Below the pieces are notes generated by a model that made no database searches, was not told the DNA's origin, and was given only the letters and a program-made list of their open reading frames with translations. From the NCBI GenBank assembly GCA_049115815.1, contig JAGDZO010000018.1, positions 1-64,000 on the forward strand: 64,000 bases of DNA. The letters run 5' to 3'. A program made the position numbers and the translations under genes. Numbering within the stretch: position 1 is the first letter of the stretch; the number at the start of each line of letters is the position of its first letter. Shown in pieces: positions 43,926 through 53,067 of the stretch. Source of the DNA: Marinoscillum sp049115815 (lineage in GTDB: Bacteria; Bacteroidota; Bacteroidia; Cytophagales; Cyclobacteriaceae).

Positions 43926-43969
43926 AGGGCATTAAAATTTGACGCAAAGTAACTTCGATTTGCGCTGAG

Positions 43970-43996
43970 TAAAAAATTAACCCGAATAATTCGGGA
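43970..43996 (-). terminator. Possible terminator after the cytidine deaminase gene
   Basis: CCCGAAT-A-ATTCGGG is a perfect palindrome at 43981-43995. Read on the minus strand it is followed by TTAATTTTTT. It lies between the deaminase gene and glnS. Confidence 0.55.
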
Positions 43997-44096
43997 CATC
44001 TTGATTGGTCAAGCCTAAGGCCAAAATAGTTGGTCAGATTGCGCTGCTCATGACTTGTGTACCATTCAAAAAAGTATGACCCAGAGAACAATAATT

Positions 44097-44567
44097 CTAA
44101 CCGAGGGTTCGGAAATCAAAACTGAAAGGAAGCAGCTTCTTGACATCATCCAAGACTATGAATTGACCTTGATGATCGCCCATAACAACCCTGATAGGAG
44201 CTTCTTGTTTTGATGCGTATTCTAGCATAACCTGTCTACAGCTCCCACAGGCAAATGCATCGGCTGGTTTTTTCTTAGCATTTCTAGCCACTATGGCAAT
44301 GGCTGCTATCTCTTGTTGGCTATTGGACATAGCTGCAAACAAAGCCACTCGCTCTGCGCATAGTCCTGAAGGGTAAGCCGCATTTTCTTGATTGTTACCA
44401 ATTACGATTTGTCCATCTGCAAGCAACACAGCGCTCCCAACATGAAAGTTGGAGTAAGGCGCATGAGCTCCGTCCATGGCTTTCACAGCTCGCTCTATTA
44501 GCTCTTGATCCTTCAAGGTGAGATCTTCAAGCTTCAAGTGACTATATGAAATTTGTAAAGAGGACAT
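44097..44567 (-). CDS. cdd: Cytidine deaminase
   Basis: 156 residues from MSSLQISYSHLKLEDLT. The zinc and catalytic residues are CAERVA (Cys70, Glu72) and ACGSCRQV (Cys107, Cys110); the usual PC-xx-C motif begins with Ala here instead of Pro. YSNFHVGSAVL is the substrate loop. It deaminates cytidine or deoxycytidine to uridine in pyrimidine salvage. An upstream open frame overlaps the rhomboid gene and is not used. It follows the rhomboid gene by 11 bases. Confidence 0.93.
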   Translation of the reverse strand: MSSLQISYSHLKLEDLTLKDQELIERAVKAMDGAHAPYSNFHVGSAVLLADGQIVIGNNQENAAYPSGLCAERVALFAAMSNSQQEIAAIAIVARNAKKKPADAFACGSCRQVMLEYASKQEAPIRVVMGDHQGQFIVLDDVKKLLPFSFDFRTLG

Positions 44568-44578
44568 TGTTATAGGGT

Positions 44579-45205
44579 TTAGTCGAATATACGGTAAGTC
44601 AATATCTGATTGACAAAATTCATTGCCGCAGGAGGATAGATGATGATACCAAATATAGCTCCGTAGATTGCTCCGTATAAATGAGCCTCGTGATTGATAT
44701 TGCCACTCATATTTCTTCCTTGGTAATAAGAATATACAACATATATCGTCCCTAAAATAAATCCAGGAAGACACAGGATTCCATAAAGACAAATTTCGTT
44801 GAGTGGGAAATAGAGTATGCTTGCAAAAACCATTGCTGATACGGCTCCAGAAGCACCCAAACTATTGTATGTCACTTCATGCTTTCGCTTGAGGGCATTG
44901 GGTAAGTCCGATATAACTATTGCCGAAAGGTAAAACAGCACAAATACCACCGGGCTACTACTCCCAAGCACCTGCCCAAAGATCCGCTCTACTGCTGCAC
45001 CGAAGAAATAGAAGGTGAACATATTGAACCCAAGATGAATGTAGCTGCCATGAATAAACCCAGATGTGATCAGTCTCCAGTACTCCTTCTTCTGAAAAAT
45101 CATGTAAGGATTCATCAGCGATTTTTGAAAGATATTGGCATTATTGAGTGCTCCGAAACTGATCGCAACAGTCACGATGATAATTAAAGTGGTTAATGAT
45201 ACCAT
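44579..45205 (-). CDS. Rhomboid family intramembrane serine protease
   Basis: 208 residues, about six transmembrane segments. HLGFNMF (57-63) in TM2, LGASGAVSAMV with Ser119 in TM4 and HEAHLYGAIYGAIFG with His175 in TM6 give the catalytic Ser-His dyad. It cleaves membrane proteins within the lipid bilayer; the substrate is unknown. It abuts the polyprenyl synthase gene (stop-to-start, no gap). Confidence 0.94.
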   Translation of the reverse strand: MVSLTTLIIIVTVAISFGALNNANIFQKSLMNPYMIFQKKEYWRLITSGFIHGSYIHLGFNMFTFYFFGAAVERIFGQVLGSSSPVVFVLFYLSAIVISDLPNALKRKHEVTYNSLGASGAVSAMVFASILYFPLNEICLYGILCLPGFILGTIYVVYSYYQGRNMSGNINHEAHLYGAIYGAIFGIIIYPPAAMNFVNQILTYRIFD

Positions 45206-46180
45206 TTACTTTTCTCTGTTCATGAGTTGTTTGGCAAATGTGGCCAATTGATCCTTTCCTTCCTGTCTCGCTGGTATTTGCTCTAGCAATTCAAATCCTT
45301 CATCAAAATATTGGTTCATCAGCGCCACGGTGAGCTCCTTGATCCCAAGCTCGTCATAGATTTTGGTCACTGCCTTCACCTTTTCTTCCGAATCAAAGTC
45401 TTTAACTAGCAACCAATTATTCAATCTTGCCTTTTGATCTCCGGTAGCTAACTCGAGCGCCTTTATCAAAAGAAATGTCTTCTTATTGGCAATGATATCA
45501 CCGCCGACTTGTTTACCAAACTTTGCCTGATCAGCATATACATCCAGCAAATCATCCATCAGCTGAAAGCCAATTCCCATCTTCACACCTACATCGTAAA
45601 GCTTCTTTCGATCAGCCTCAGGCATCCCTGCGATCAAGGCTCCATACTCCAAACTAAAGCCCAATAATACCGCAGTTTTCAAACGAATCATGTTGATGTA
45701 TTCATCTACCGAAACATTCTCCTCGCCTTCAAAATTCATGTCGATCTGCTGTCCTTCACAGACTTCAACTGCACATTTATTGAATGATTTGAGTGCCTCA
45801 GCAAGAATGTCTTTATCAAGCTCCAGCAGCAAGTCGTAAGCTTTCACCAACATGGTGTCGCCACTCAATATCGCGACTGTATTGTTCCACTTTTCATGAA
45901 CCGTTGGCATACCTCTCCTCAAAGGCGCATCATCCATGATATCATCATGCATCAGGGTGAAATTGTGAAAAACCTCTACAGCAAGCGCTTGTCGAGTGAT
46001 CGGGGTTGCATCCTCCTTGGTAAGTTGGTAGCCAAGCTGGACAAGTAAAGGACGCATTCGCTTGCCTCCTAGAGATAGAATATAAGATATTGGATCATAG
46101 AGTTCTTTTGGGTTTTCACCAAAATTGAGAGCTTCTATCTCTGCTGTGATTTGTGCCTGCAGTTCAGGGATTGTCTTCAT
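45206..46180 (-). CDS. Polyprenyl diphosphate synthase
   Basis: 324 residues from MKTIPELQAQITAE; an upstream ATG at 46204 is less likely. GGKRMRP (38-44), the first Asp-rich motif DDIMDD (79-84) and the second QLMDDLLD near residue 205 define the trans-isoprenyl synthase family. It makes the C15-C40+ chains for quinones. Its grouping with rhomboid and cytidine deaminase is common in Bacteroidota. Confidence 0.93.
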   Translation of the reverse strand: MKTIPELQAQITAEIEALNFGENPKELYDPISYILSLGGKRMRPLLVQLGYQLTKEDATPITRQALAVEVFHNFTLMHDDIMDDAPLRRGMPTVHEKWNNTVAILSGDTMLVKAYDLLLELDKDILAEALKSFNKCAVEVCEGQQIDMNFEGEENVSVDEYINMIRLKTAVLLGFSLEYGALIAGMPEADRKKLYDVGVKMGIGFQLMDDLLDVYADQAKFGKQVGGDIIANKKTFLLIKALELATGDQKARLNNWLLVKDFDSEEKVKAVTKIYDELGIKELTVALMNQYFDEGFELLEQIPARQEGKDQLATFAKQLMNREK

Positions 46181-46370
46181 TGGGTGCAATTTATGAGTAA
46201 GCAAAACAAAAACTGCGAAATGAATGGATTGTTATTTGGGTAGCGTAATCCACAAGTGGTTTTTGAGGATAATTTTGCCGATTAAGAGATACCTTCCATG
46301 TAATTCATCGCTTCATTTCAAGTAAGATATGGAGTCACCCACTATCACATTCTTGAAAGTTTACGAAGCA

Positions 46371-46514
46371 CCAACCCCGTCATTCCACGAATTCTGACCA
46401 AGCTCCCAACCCCGTCATTCCACGAAAGCTGACGAAGGAAGCTTATCGGGGAATTTAAATGCCTATGAGAGATTCCCTTGTCTCAGTCATCCTTCCTTCG
46501 CAATGGAATGACGG
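46371..46514. repeat. MITE-like element with CGTCATTCC arms
   Basis: Two exact copies of a 21-base CCAACCCCGTCATTCCACGAA-type unit lie 35 bases apart on the left. TGGAATGACGG (46504-46514) on the right is the reverse complement of the left arm. A related block with GGAATGACGG and CGTCATCCCC occurs at 53201-53290. Such paired arms with a short AT-rich core suggest a non-autonomous mobile or folding element. Confidence 0.5.
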
Positions 46515-46546
46515 TGAGAAAATTTAACTTTCCAAAAGGTCAAAAA

Positions 46547-46582
46547 AAACCTGACAAGTCTTACAGACTTGTCAGGTTTTTT
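46547..46582. terminator. Strong bidirectional terminator
   Basis: A-run, AAACCTGACAAGTC, 5-base loop, GACTTGTCAGGTTT, T-run. It sits next to the 3' end of the RNase R gene and could serve it; a 14-bp perfect stem. Confidence 0.9.
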
Positions 46583-46623
46583 TCTTTGTAGACGGCTTGG
46601 TTCACCAGAGTGACTTCAAGATC

Positions 46624-48792
46624 TTATTTATCCCCCATACTTACCATATCCAAGTCGATGGTTCGTTTGTCGATATCTGTTTTGACCACTTTCACAGTCA
46701 ATTTATCGCCTAAAGTGATGATCCGTTTGTTTCGCTTTCCGATAATTCGGTAGCTCTTCTCATCGAATTCATAGTAATCATCATCCAAATCAGTTAATCG
46801 AATCATCCCTTCACATTTCGTGGAAATGATCTCAACAAAAATTCCCCAATCGGTAACTCCTGAGACCAGCCCTTCAAAATCTTCTCCCAACATGCTCTGC
46901 ATGAACTCTACTTGCTTGAACTTGATAGAAGCTCGTTCTGCATCTGCGGCGTTCTTCTCACGCTCTGATGAGTGCGAGCATTTCTTCTCTTCAGGCTCCA
47001 CAGCTACAGGCTTTCCTCCTTGCAGATAATCCCAAAGCAGTCGATGAACCATCACATCTGGATAGCGACGGATCGGCGAAGTAAAATGTGTATAATGGTC
47101 AAACGCCAATCCGAAATGCCCTTTTGGTTCGGTTGTGTATTTGGCCTTAGCCATAGAGCGGATAGCCAGTTGCTCCAAGACGCTCTGCTCAGGCTTTCCA
47201 TCCACATCTCCCAAAAGTTTATTCAAGCCTTGTGAGATATTCCCTGCTAGGTTCATCTTATGACCAAACTTGGCTGCAAACTTTGAGAAATTCTCCAATT
47301 TCTCAGGATCAGGATTATCGTGAGTTCGATACACAAACGTATATTTTCCATCTTCCCCTCTGCCCCATTTATATATGTGTGTAGCTACCTCACGATTGGC
47401 TAGGAGCATAAACTCTTCAATCATCTTGTGAGCATCCTTTCTGACTTTCGGGACTACCGCCAGCGGCTTCCCTTTCTCATCAAGTTCGAATTTCACCTCA
47501 GTGGTCTCAAAATTCACAGCTCCATTTTTGAAGCGTTTTGCCTTGAGCTTGTGCGTTATGTCGTTGAGGAGATTGAGCTCTTCGGCATAATCTCCCTTTT
47601 TGCTCTCGATGCGCTCTTGGGCATCTTCATAGGTAAATCTCCTGTCAGAATGAATGACCGTACGGCCAAACCATTTCTTTTTCACCTTTCCTTCCGTATC
47701 CATGACGAACGAAGCAGAAAATGTGAGTTTATCTTCATTTGGTCTTAGTGAACAAAGTCCGTTGGAGAGCTTCTCGGGAAGCATCGGTATGGTTCTGTCT
47801 ACTAAATAGACCGAAGTTGCACGTTGAACAGCTTCCTTTTCCAATATGGAATCTGGCCGCACATAGTGCGACACATCTGCGATGTGTACGCCTATTTCAT
47901 AATCTCCATTATCCAATTTCTCAATAGACAAAGCATCGTCAAAATCTTTGGCATCAGCCGGATCTACTGTAAACGTGGTGATCTTTCTAAAGTCACGCCT
48001 TGACTTAATCTCACTCTTAGGAATCTCAACAGGTATTGCCTCAGCGGCTTTCTCTACATTATCAGGAAACTGAAACGGCAAGCCAAACTCTGCCATGATG
48101 GAGTGAATCTCTGCCTCATTTTCTCCCGCCTGACCTAAGACAGCCGTGACTTTTCCCTTAGGACTTCTATTTCGCCCATCATGCCACTTGTCAATCTTGA
48201 CCATGACCTTATCATTGGCCTTAGCCTTCATGGTGTCCTCTGGGAATACCATAATGTCAAAATGGATTTTGTTACTATCCGGCACCACAAAGGCAAACTT
48301 GGCTGAGAGTTCGATCTTACCCACAAATTCGTCTTTGGCCCTCGAAACGAGCTCTACGACTTTGCCTTCAGGACGAAAACCATTGCCTCCAGGCTTTGTG
48401 AGTTGGACTTTGACTATGTCTTTGTCCATCGCAAATTTCAAATCATCGGTCTTAACCCAAATGTCATCTTCGGACTGATCACTGATGATATAGGCAAATC
48501 GTGCATTCACATGATCTACTCTACCTTCTATTAGTTCGCCACTTCCACCACCTTCAAACCTGCCGTCTGGAGATTTGCCAAGAGAACCCTTAGATTCCAT
48601 GTTGTAAAGTATGACTTTGAGTATTTCTTTGGACTTTGCATCCCTCAATTTCAGCTCTCTGATTAGCTGTCTGTAACTAAATCGCTGGCCTGGGTGGCTA
48701 GCAAATACCGCTCTTACTTGATCCTTTATACGTTTTTCGTTGGAAGAATTTCTAGGGGGTTTTGTGTTTTTGTTTTTTCTTTTCTTACTCAT
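46624..48792 (-). CDS. rnr: Ribonuclease R (RNB family exoribonuclease)
   Basis: 722 residues. An N-terminal winged helix (FSYRQLIRELKL), cold-shock domains, the RNB catalytic core FTVDPADAKDFDDALSIEKL with its Asp cluster, HYTHFTSPIRRYPDVMVHR, and a C-terminal S1 domain (GLVSGVTDWGIFVEI) are present. The enzyme degrades structured RNA 3' to 5'. The 3'-5' exonuclease gene lies 7 bases upstream, so they probably share a message. Confidence 0.96.
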   Translation of the reverse strand: MSKKRKNKNTKPPRNSSNEKRIKDQVRAVFASHPGQRFSYRQLIRELKLRDAKSKEILKVILYNMESKGSLGKSPDGRFEGGGSGELIEGRVDHVNARFAYIISDQSEDDIWVKTDDLKFAMDKDIVKVQLTKPGGNGFRPEGKVVELVSRAKDEFVGKIELSAKFAFVVPDSNKIHFDIMVFPEDTMKAKANDKVMVKIDKWHDGRNRSPKGKVTAVLGQAGENEAEIHSIMAEFGLPFQFPDNVEKAAEAIPVEIPKSEIKSRRDFRKITTFTVDPADAKDFDDALSIEKLDNGDYEIGVHIADVSHYVRPDSILEKEAVQRATSVYLVDRTIPMLPEKLSNGLCSLRPNEDKLTFSASFVMDTEGKVKKKWFGRTVIHSDRRFTYEDAQERIESKKGDYAEELNLLNDITHKLKAKRFKNGAVNFETTEVKFELDEKGKPLAVVPKVRKDAHKMIEEFMLLANREVATHIYKWGRGEDGKYTFVYRTHDNPDPEKLENFSKFAAKFGHKMNLAGNISQGLNKLLGDVDGKPEQSVLEQLAIRSMAKAKYTTEPKGHFGLAFDHYTHFTSPIRRYPDVMVHRLLWDYLQGGKPVAVEPEEKKCSHSSEREKNAADAERASIKFKQVEFMQSMLGEDFEGLVSGVTDWGIFVEIISTKCEGMIRLTDLDDDYYEFDEKSYRIIGKRNKRIITLGDKLTVKVVKTDIDKRTIDLDMVSMGDK

Positions 48793-48799
48793 ATAGAGC

Positions 48800-49525
48800 T
48801 TATGTAACTATTGTAATATTATCGGGATTGACCATAGGGAGTGCATGCATTTTTAAAAACAATTGCGCTGTGGCAATTACATCTCCCTGGCAATACTTCT
48901 CGATCCTTTGCAGACCGTCCTTCTCATTGTAATATACTTCATTCACCATCGATCCGTCTATATCGGACTTGCTAGAGGGTATTTCAAAAATCGTGGTGAG
49001 TAAATCCAGTGAAGTGAAATTCTTGCGATCGCCAAACTTCCACATTTCGAGGGTGTCAATGAATTTGACCTCCCAAGGTTTCTTACCGGAGTTGTCCAGT
49101 ACGTAAGGTAGCTTGATCCCGTTGATCAGCATGCGGCGGCTAAGATACGGAAAATCAAACTCCTTTCCGTTATGGCCGCACAAAGTCAACGACTCTGGGT
49201 CAAATTTGGTTGCCAAAAATGTTTTTAGTTCTTTTAATAGCGCTCGCTCATCATCATTGGTGAATGACTTAACCCGGAACGCCAATTGGCCATCAGGCAA
49301 ATCATGGTATATCCCTACAGCAACGGTGATGACCTTACCGAACTCAGCATAAATGCCTGCGCGCTTTTCAAACAACTCTTCTGCGCTCAGCTCCTCATCA
49401 TTTCTGAGAAAAGAGGCTTTTCGTTCCCATTGTTTTTGATAATCTGCATTGAGCGAACTGTATTCTTTGGTGGTGGCAACAGTCTCTATGTCGAGAATCA
49501 GGAGGTTTTTCAGTCTGTAGTCCAT
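48800..49525 (-). CDS. 3'-5' exonuclease (PolB-like DEDDy fold)
   Basis: 241 residues, MDYRLKNLLILDIETVATT. The DEDD set is DIET (12-15), GHNGKEFDFPYLSRR and the final YCQGDVIATAQLF. This is the predicted PolB-like exonuclease family found as a stand-alone protein in Bacteroidota. Likely role is DNA or RNA end processing; the pairing with RNase R hints at RNA, which is inference. Confidence 0.88.
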   Translation of the reverse strand: MDYRLKNLLILDIETVATTKEYSSLNADYQKQWERKASFLRNDEELSAEELFEKRAGIYAEFGKVITVAVGIYHDLPDGQLAFRVKSFTNDDERALLKELKTFLATKFDPESLTLCGHNGKEFDFPYLSRRMLINGIKLPYVLDNSGKKPWEVKFIDTLEMWKFGDRKNFTSLDLLTTIFEIPSSKSDIDGSMVNEVYYNEKDGLQRIEKYCQGDVIATAQLFLKMHALPMVNPDNITIVT

Positions 49526-49589
49526 TTCATCAATTAGTTAAGTACAAATTACACAACAGAGTTGAAGAAATGAACTGAAAGAAGCAAGA

Positions 49590-49979
49590 CTATTGATGTA
49601 GAACCCCCTGAAGCTCTAGCTCAGGAACAAAATTCAAGTTATCTTGAATGATCGTTTCGGGCACAAAAATGTACTTCTTATCGTACAGCTGACCATCGAT
49701 AAAAAAGCTGACCCAATATTCATTATTGAGATGAAAGACACTTTCATCAATTGGCTCAATCAAAGCATACTCCGACTTTTCCAAGTGCGGAATCATGTGG
49801 CGCAAGACAGAAGTTTTCTGCTCTTTGCCCTCTTTTACTCCGTATCCTTTGCTGGTCACCATTACGGTTTCCAACAGGTCTTCTGTTCTGTTGAGCAGAT
49901 ATACTTTCCATTGCTCTTCGTCTTTTGCTATCGCTATGAATACATTTTCAATCTTCGGAAATGCAATATCCTTCTTCAT
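49590..49979 (-). CDS. Conserved small protein of unknown function
   Basis: 129 residues with alternating strands (NVFIAIAKDEEQWKVYLLNR, EYALIEPIDESVFHLNNEYWVSFFIDGQ). No signal peptide, transmembrane segment or catalytic motif is seen. It looks like an uncharacterised Bacteroidota protein. Its neighbours are lipB downstream, 29 bases away, and the exonuclease gene upstream in the next unit. Confidence 0.65.
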   Translation of the reverse strand: MKKDIAFPKIENVFIAIAKDEEQWKVYLLNRTEDLLETVMVTSKGYGVKEGKEQKTSVLRHMIPHLEKSEYALIEPIDESVFHLNNEYWVSFFIDGQLYDKKYIFVPETIIQDNLNFVPELELQGVLHQ

Positions 49980-50007
49980 GCTTATTCTATAGATTAAGTC
50001 TTATTCC

Positions 50008-50721
50008 TTAAATCAAAGTCATTTCAAACAATCTAGTCAAATGAGTCAAGAGTTTGGCCTCTACTTCAGCCATGTCTAGATCATGACCAAGCTCTTTGTT
50101 GAGCGAAGTGACGGCTTTGTCATCAATACCACATGGCACGATGAACCCAAAGTAGTCAAGGTTCACATTCACATTGAAAGCAAAACCATGCATGGTCACC
50201 CACCTGCTCGATTTTACACCCAGAGCGCAAATTTTTCTCGCTTTGGATTCATCCTCAAAATCTATCCATACTCCTGTCAATCCATCTATTCTTCCTCCTG
50301 CCACTCCATATTCAGCCAAAGTTAAAATCACCGCCTCCTCTAAATATCTCAGGTATTTGTGGATGTCGGTGAAGAAATTGTCCAAGTCTAGAATGGGATA
50401 ACCAACGATCTGACCCGGTCCATGATAGGTAATGTCTCCACCTCTGTTGATCGGGTAGTAGCTTGCAGATTTCTCTTCCAAGCCCTTTTCGTCCAAGAGC
50501 AAATGCTCTGGCTTGCCGCTTTTACCTAATGTAAAAACATGAGGATGCTGACAAAAAATGAGGTGATTGCTAGTTTCCATTTGCTCCTCCTCAGGCATCT
50601 TCCTGTTGGCTATCTTCTGATCTACAGATGCTTTGAACAACTGCTCTTGATAATCCCATGCCTCTTGGTAGTCCATGAGGCCGAGATGAATAAACTTGGT
50701 TTTTTTGTTTTGCGTAGACAA
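50008..50721 (-). CDS. lipB: Lipoyl(octanoyl) transferase
   Basis: 237 residues from a TTG start (MSTQNKKTKFIHLG). RGGDITYHGPGQIVGYPI, the catalytic Lys in ALGVKSSRW and Cys in IVPCGI identify LipB, which moves octanoate from ACP to lipoyl domains of dehydrogenase complexes. manA ends directly before this TTG, so lipB relies on coupling to it. Confidence 0.95.
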   Translation of the reverse strand: MSTQNKKTKFIHLGLMDYQEAWDYQEQLFKASVDQKIANRKMPEEEQMETSNHLIFCQHPHVFTLGKSGKPEHLLLDEKGLEEKSASYYPINRGGDITYHGPGQIVGYPILDLDNFFTDIHKYLRYLEEAVILTLAEYGVAGGRIDGLTGVWIDFEDESKARKICALGVKSSRWVTMHGFAFNVNVNLDYFGFIVPCGIDDKAVTSLNKELGHDLDMAEVEAKLLTHLTRLFEMTLI

Positions 50722-51702
50722 TTATTGAGGAATATATGACTCCAACAGATTAGCCCCTGTAGAAGTTTCAATTTGATATTTTTCCATAGACGCAGGAACT
50801 AGTATCACATCTCCCATCTTCAGGCTTTCACTTCCTCCTTCGTAATTCAGTGAAGCTTCTCCAGATAGGCAGATATAGATTTTGAAGCAATCAAGACCTG
50901 AGTGATTGATTTCTTTAGGGCTTGTCAGGTCCAATCTATTCGTAACGAAATACTCACATTTTGCCAGCTCAACTGACTCATCTTTTTGCGGTGTATAAGG
51001 CGTCTTATAGTGATCGTATTTCTTGTAATCAATGGCATCTAAAGATTCTTCCAGGTGAAGTTCTCTGAGATTCCCTTCTGCATCCTTTCTATCAAAATCA
51101 TAGATTCGATAAGTCACATCTGATGTCTGTTGGATCTCCGCTAGCAAAAGGCCTTTGCCAATAGTATGAACTCGCCCAGCTGGTAAGAAAAACACATCAC
51201 CGGCTTCAGCAACTTCTCTATTCAAAATATCATTCAATCGTCCCTCATCAAAAGCTTTCTGGTAAGCAGTTTTGTCTAGCTCTTGATTAAATCCACTTAT
51301 CAAAGTAGATCCTTCATCCGCTTGCATGATGTACCACATTTCGGTTTTCCCGAATGAATTATGCCGCTTCTTGGCCAACTCATTGTCCGGGTGTACCTGA
51401 ATGGATAAGTCATCTGCTGCATCTATAAACTTGATGAGTAATGGGAATTCCTCACCATAAGTCTTCAAGACACGTTCTCCAAGAAGTGACCCTTTTTGCT
51501 CTTCTATAACCTTAGTTAGCAACTTTCCATGGAGAGGTCCATTGGACACTTCGGAGATATTACCCCCCACTCCAGACAGCTCCCAAGTTTCACCACAATT
51601 AGGCAGTGGGCTAGAATCTTTGCCTAGAATGGTTTTGATTTTCTGACCTCCCCATATTTTGTCTTTAAATAAGGTTTTGAATTTTAATGGATATAAAGTC
51701 AA
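50722..51702 (-). CDS. manA: Class I mannose-6-phosphate isomerase
   Basis: 326 residues. QVHPDNE and KTEMWYIMQAD provide the zinc ligands, and FFLPAGRVHTIGKG the cupin core of type I phosphomannose isomerases. It interconverts fructose-6-P and mannose-6-P for mannose use or for glycan precursors. It is divergent from yraN with 18 bases between starts. Confidence 0.94.
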   Translation of the reverse strand: MTLYPLKFKTLFKDKIWGGQKIKTILGKDSSPLPNCGETWELSGVGGNISEVSNGPLHGKLLTKVIEEQKGSLLGERVLKTYGEEFPLLIKFIDAADDLSIQVHPDNELAKKRHNSFGKTEMWYIMQADEGSTLISGFNQELDKTAYQKAFDEGRLNDILNREVAEAGDVFFLPAGRVHTIGKGLLLAEIQQTSDVTYRIYDFDRKDAEGNLRELHLEESLDAIDYKKYDHYKTPYTPQKDESVELAKCEYFVTNRLDLTSPKEINHSGLDCFKIYICLSGEASLNYEGGSESLKMGDVILVPASMEKYQIETSTGANLLESYIPQ

Positions 51703-51720
51703 ATCGCCGATCTTTAATTT

Positions 51721-52062
51721 GTGGATACCAAAACTAAGGGCAAATATGGTGAAGATTTGGCGGTTTCATTCCTCGAAAAGAAGGGTTTTGAAATCGTAGA
51801 GAGAAATTACCGCCATGCCCGTGGTGAGATTGATCTGATAGGGATTTTGGAGAATAAACTCCTAGTGTTTTTTGAAGTGAAACTTAGGAAAGGAATTGCA
51901 TTTGGGGAACCCGAATCATTCGTAAGTGAGGCACAGCAGCGATTAATCATACAGGTCGCTGAAGATTATATCTATGCCATCAATTGGCAAAGGGATATCC
52001 GATTTGATATCATAAGCATCATCCAAGACGAGATTGTCCATTTGGAGGATGCATTTTATTAA
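51721..52062 (+). CDS. YraN family (UPF0102) endonuclease-like protein
   Basis: 113 residues from GTG (MDTKTKGKYGEDLAVSFL). GEDLA, RNYRHARGEIDLIG and the FFEVKLR motif give the D-ExK-type restriction-endonuclease fold. The product is a small nuclease-like protein of uncertain substrate, possibly Holliday-junction related. It shares an intergenic region with manA, and a toxin-antitoxin pair follows. Confidence 0.9.
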   Translation: MDTKTKGKYGEDLAVSFLEKKGFEIVERNYRHARGEIDLIGILENKLLVFFEVKLRKGIAFGEPESFVSEAQQRLIIQVAEDYIYAINWQRDIRFDIISIIQDEIVHLEDAFY

Positions 52063-52073
52063 ACTGAAATCCA

Positions 52074-52102
52074 TATATTTGGATTATAATATATGTTATA
52101 AT
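52074..52102 (+). promoter_or_regulatory. Promoter box overlapping a palindromic operator of the AbrB-Doc module
   Basis: TATATTTG (52074-52081) matches the -7 consensus. It is followed at once by ATTATAA-TATATG-TTATAAT (52083-52102), a perfect 7-bp inverted repeat. The start codon is at 52106. A repressor bound here would cover the start of transcription, consistent with antitoxin autoregulation. Confidence 0.55.
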
Positions 52103-52105
52103 ATT

Positions 52106-52330
52106 ATGGAAAAATCTAAAGTAACAACAATAGGGTCTTCAGTTGGGATAGTGTTACCCAAATCAATTCAGACCAAACTTAGAATTCAAAAAGGTGATAC
52201 TATCACTTTTATTGAGACACCCAAAGGGGTTGAGATTACGGCCTATGATCCAGAATTTGAAGATCAAATGGACATGGCAAGGAAAGTAATGGACGACTAC
52301 CGAAATGCGCTCAATGAGCTCGCCAAGTAA
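52106..52330 (+). CDS. AbrB/MazE-type antitoxin
   Basis: 74 residues, MEKSKVTTIGSSVGIVLPKS. The swapped-hairpin SpoVT/AbrB fold is recognised by the TTIGSSVGIVLPKSIQTKLRI core and the following GDTITFIETPKG strand; the tail would bind the toxin. The Doc gene overlaps its 3' end by 17 bases. A start at 52106 rather than further upstream is favoured by the palindromic operator placement. Confidence 0.88.
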   Translation: MEKSKVTTIGSSVGIVLPKSIQTKLRIQKGDTITFIETPKGVEITAYDPEFEDQMDMARKVMDDYRNALNELAK

Positions 52331-52709
52331 AATAAAATGGCTAGATGAAAGAGTGGTGCTGGCTGTTCACTCTGAGCAGATTTCTCGACACGGCGGATTG
52401 TCTGGGATTAGAGATGAAGCGCTTTTAGAATCTGCCTTGGCTCGCCCAAAAAACTTAAGTTTCTACGATCACGCCTCAATTGAAAAATGTGCTGCGGCAT
52501 ATATCTTCGGCATTGTAAAAAATCATCCATTTCAAGATGGAAACAAAAGGACTGGTTTTGTGGCTGGGATTACTTTTTTGATGTTGAATGGATATTATAT
52601 TCAAGCTAAAGAATCGGATGTAGTATTGGTCATTACAAAGCTAGCAGCTGGCGAAATGTCAGAAGATCAATTGTCCACTTGGCTATCGGAAAATCTTATT
52701 TCAATATAA
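52314..52709 (+). CDS. Doc/Fic-type toxin
   Basis: 131 residues. HPFQDGNKR (71-79) is the Fic-domain active-site motif in its Doc form, and SALARP with GLSGIRDEALL is the typical Doc N-terminus. Doc phosphorylates EF-Tu and halts translation. An ATG three codons earlier (52305) is also possible. Doc is usually paired with Phd, but here the partner is an AbrB/MazE-type antitoxin, a documented alternative pairing. Confidence 0.9.
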   Translation: MSSPSKIKWLDERVVLAVHSEQISRHGGLSGIRDEALLESALARPKNLSFYDHASIEKCAAAYIFGIVKNHPFQDGNKRTGFVAGITFLMLNGYYIQAKESDVVLVITKLAAGEMSEDQLSTWLSENLISI

Positions 52710-52719
52710 CTTCAACCCT

Positions 52720-53067
52720 ATGACCATTTTCCTAATCTATTCATCAGGTGCAATCATGACTTTAGCTGGCTTGCTCCTTTACAAGTTTCCCCCCAAGGAA
52801 ATCAATGCACTCTATGGATACCGAACAAGTAGGTCCATGAAATCTCAAGAAATTTGGGATTATAGTCAAATACTCGGTGGTAAGGCTCTGGTAACACTTG
52901 GACTGGTAATCAACGTAATACTAGCCATTTGCTCCCTTTTTCTTCCACTAATAAAATTGGTCTTTGTGATGCTTTTCTTGCTGATCAGCGGCTGCATTGT
53001 CATGTTTATCTTCACCGAAAACCTCCTCAAGAAAAAGGAGATGGAGTGGAATGAGGAGCGGAAATAA
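52720..53067 (+). CDS. SdpI/YhfL family membrane protein
   Basis: 115 residues with three hydrophobic segments. PPKEINALYGYRTSRSMKSQEIWDYSQ is the SdpI signature region. Members include immunity proteins against the SdpC toxin; most have unknown roles. It starts 10 bases after doc and may be co-transcribed, but there is no evidence that it protects against Doc. Confidence 0.85.
   Translation: MTIFLIYSSGAIMTLAGLLLYKFPPKEINALYGYRTSRSMKSQEIWDYSQILGGKALVTLGLVINVILAICSLFLPLIKLVFVMLFLLISGCIVMFIFTENLLKKKEMEWNEERK

Larger units (their letters stand above)
46181..46623. other. Intergenic repeat-rich stretch with terminator
   Basis: No gene in 443 bases. It contains a 21-base direct repeat pair (46371-46391 and 46406-46426), an inverted partner TGGAATGACG at 46504-46513, and a strong terminator stem at 46547-46582. 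The first 190 bases are featureless and may hold the polyprenyl synthase promoter. Confidence 0.5.

Noticed and set aside
44568..44792. N-terminal extension of cytidine deaminase
   Set aside because: It overlaps the rhomboid gene; the family start is at 44567.
46205..46370. Possible small RNA between polyprenyl synthase and the repeat
   Set aside because: No stem, promoter pair or terminator found in this part.
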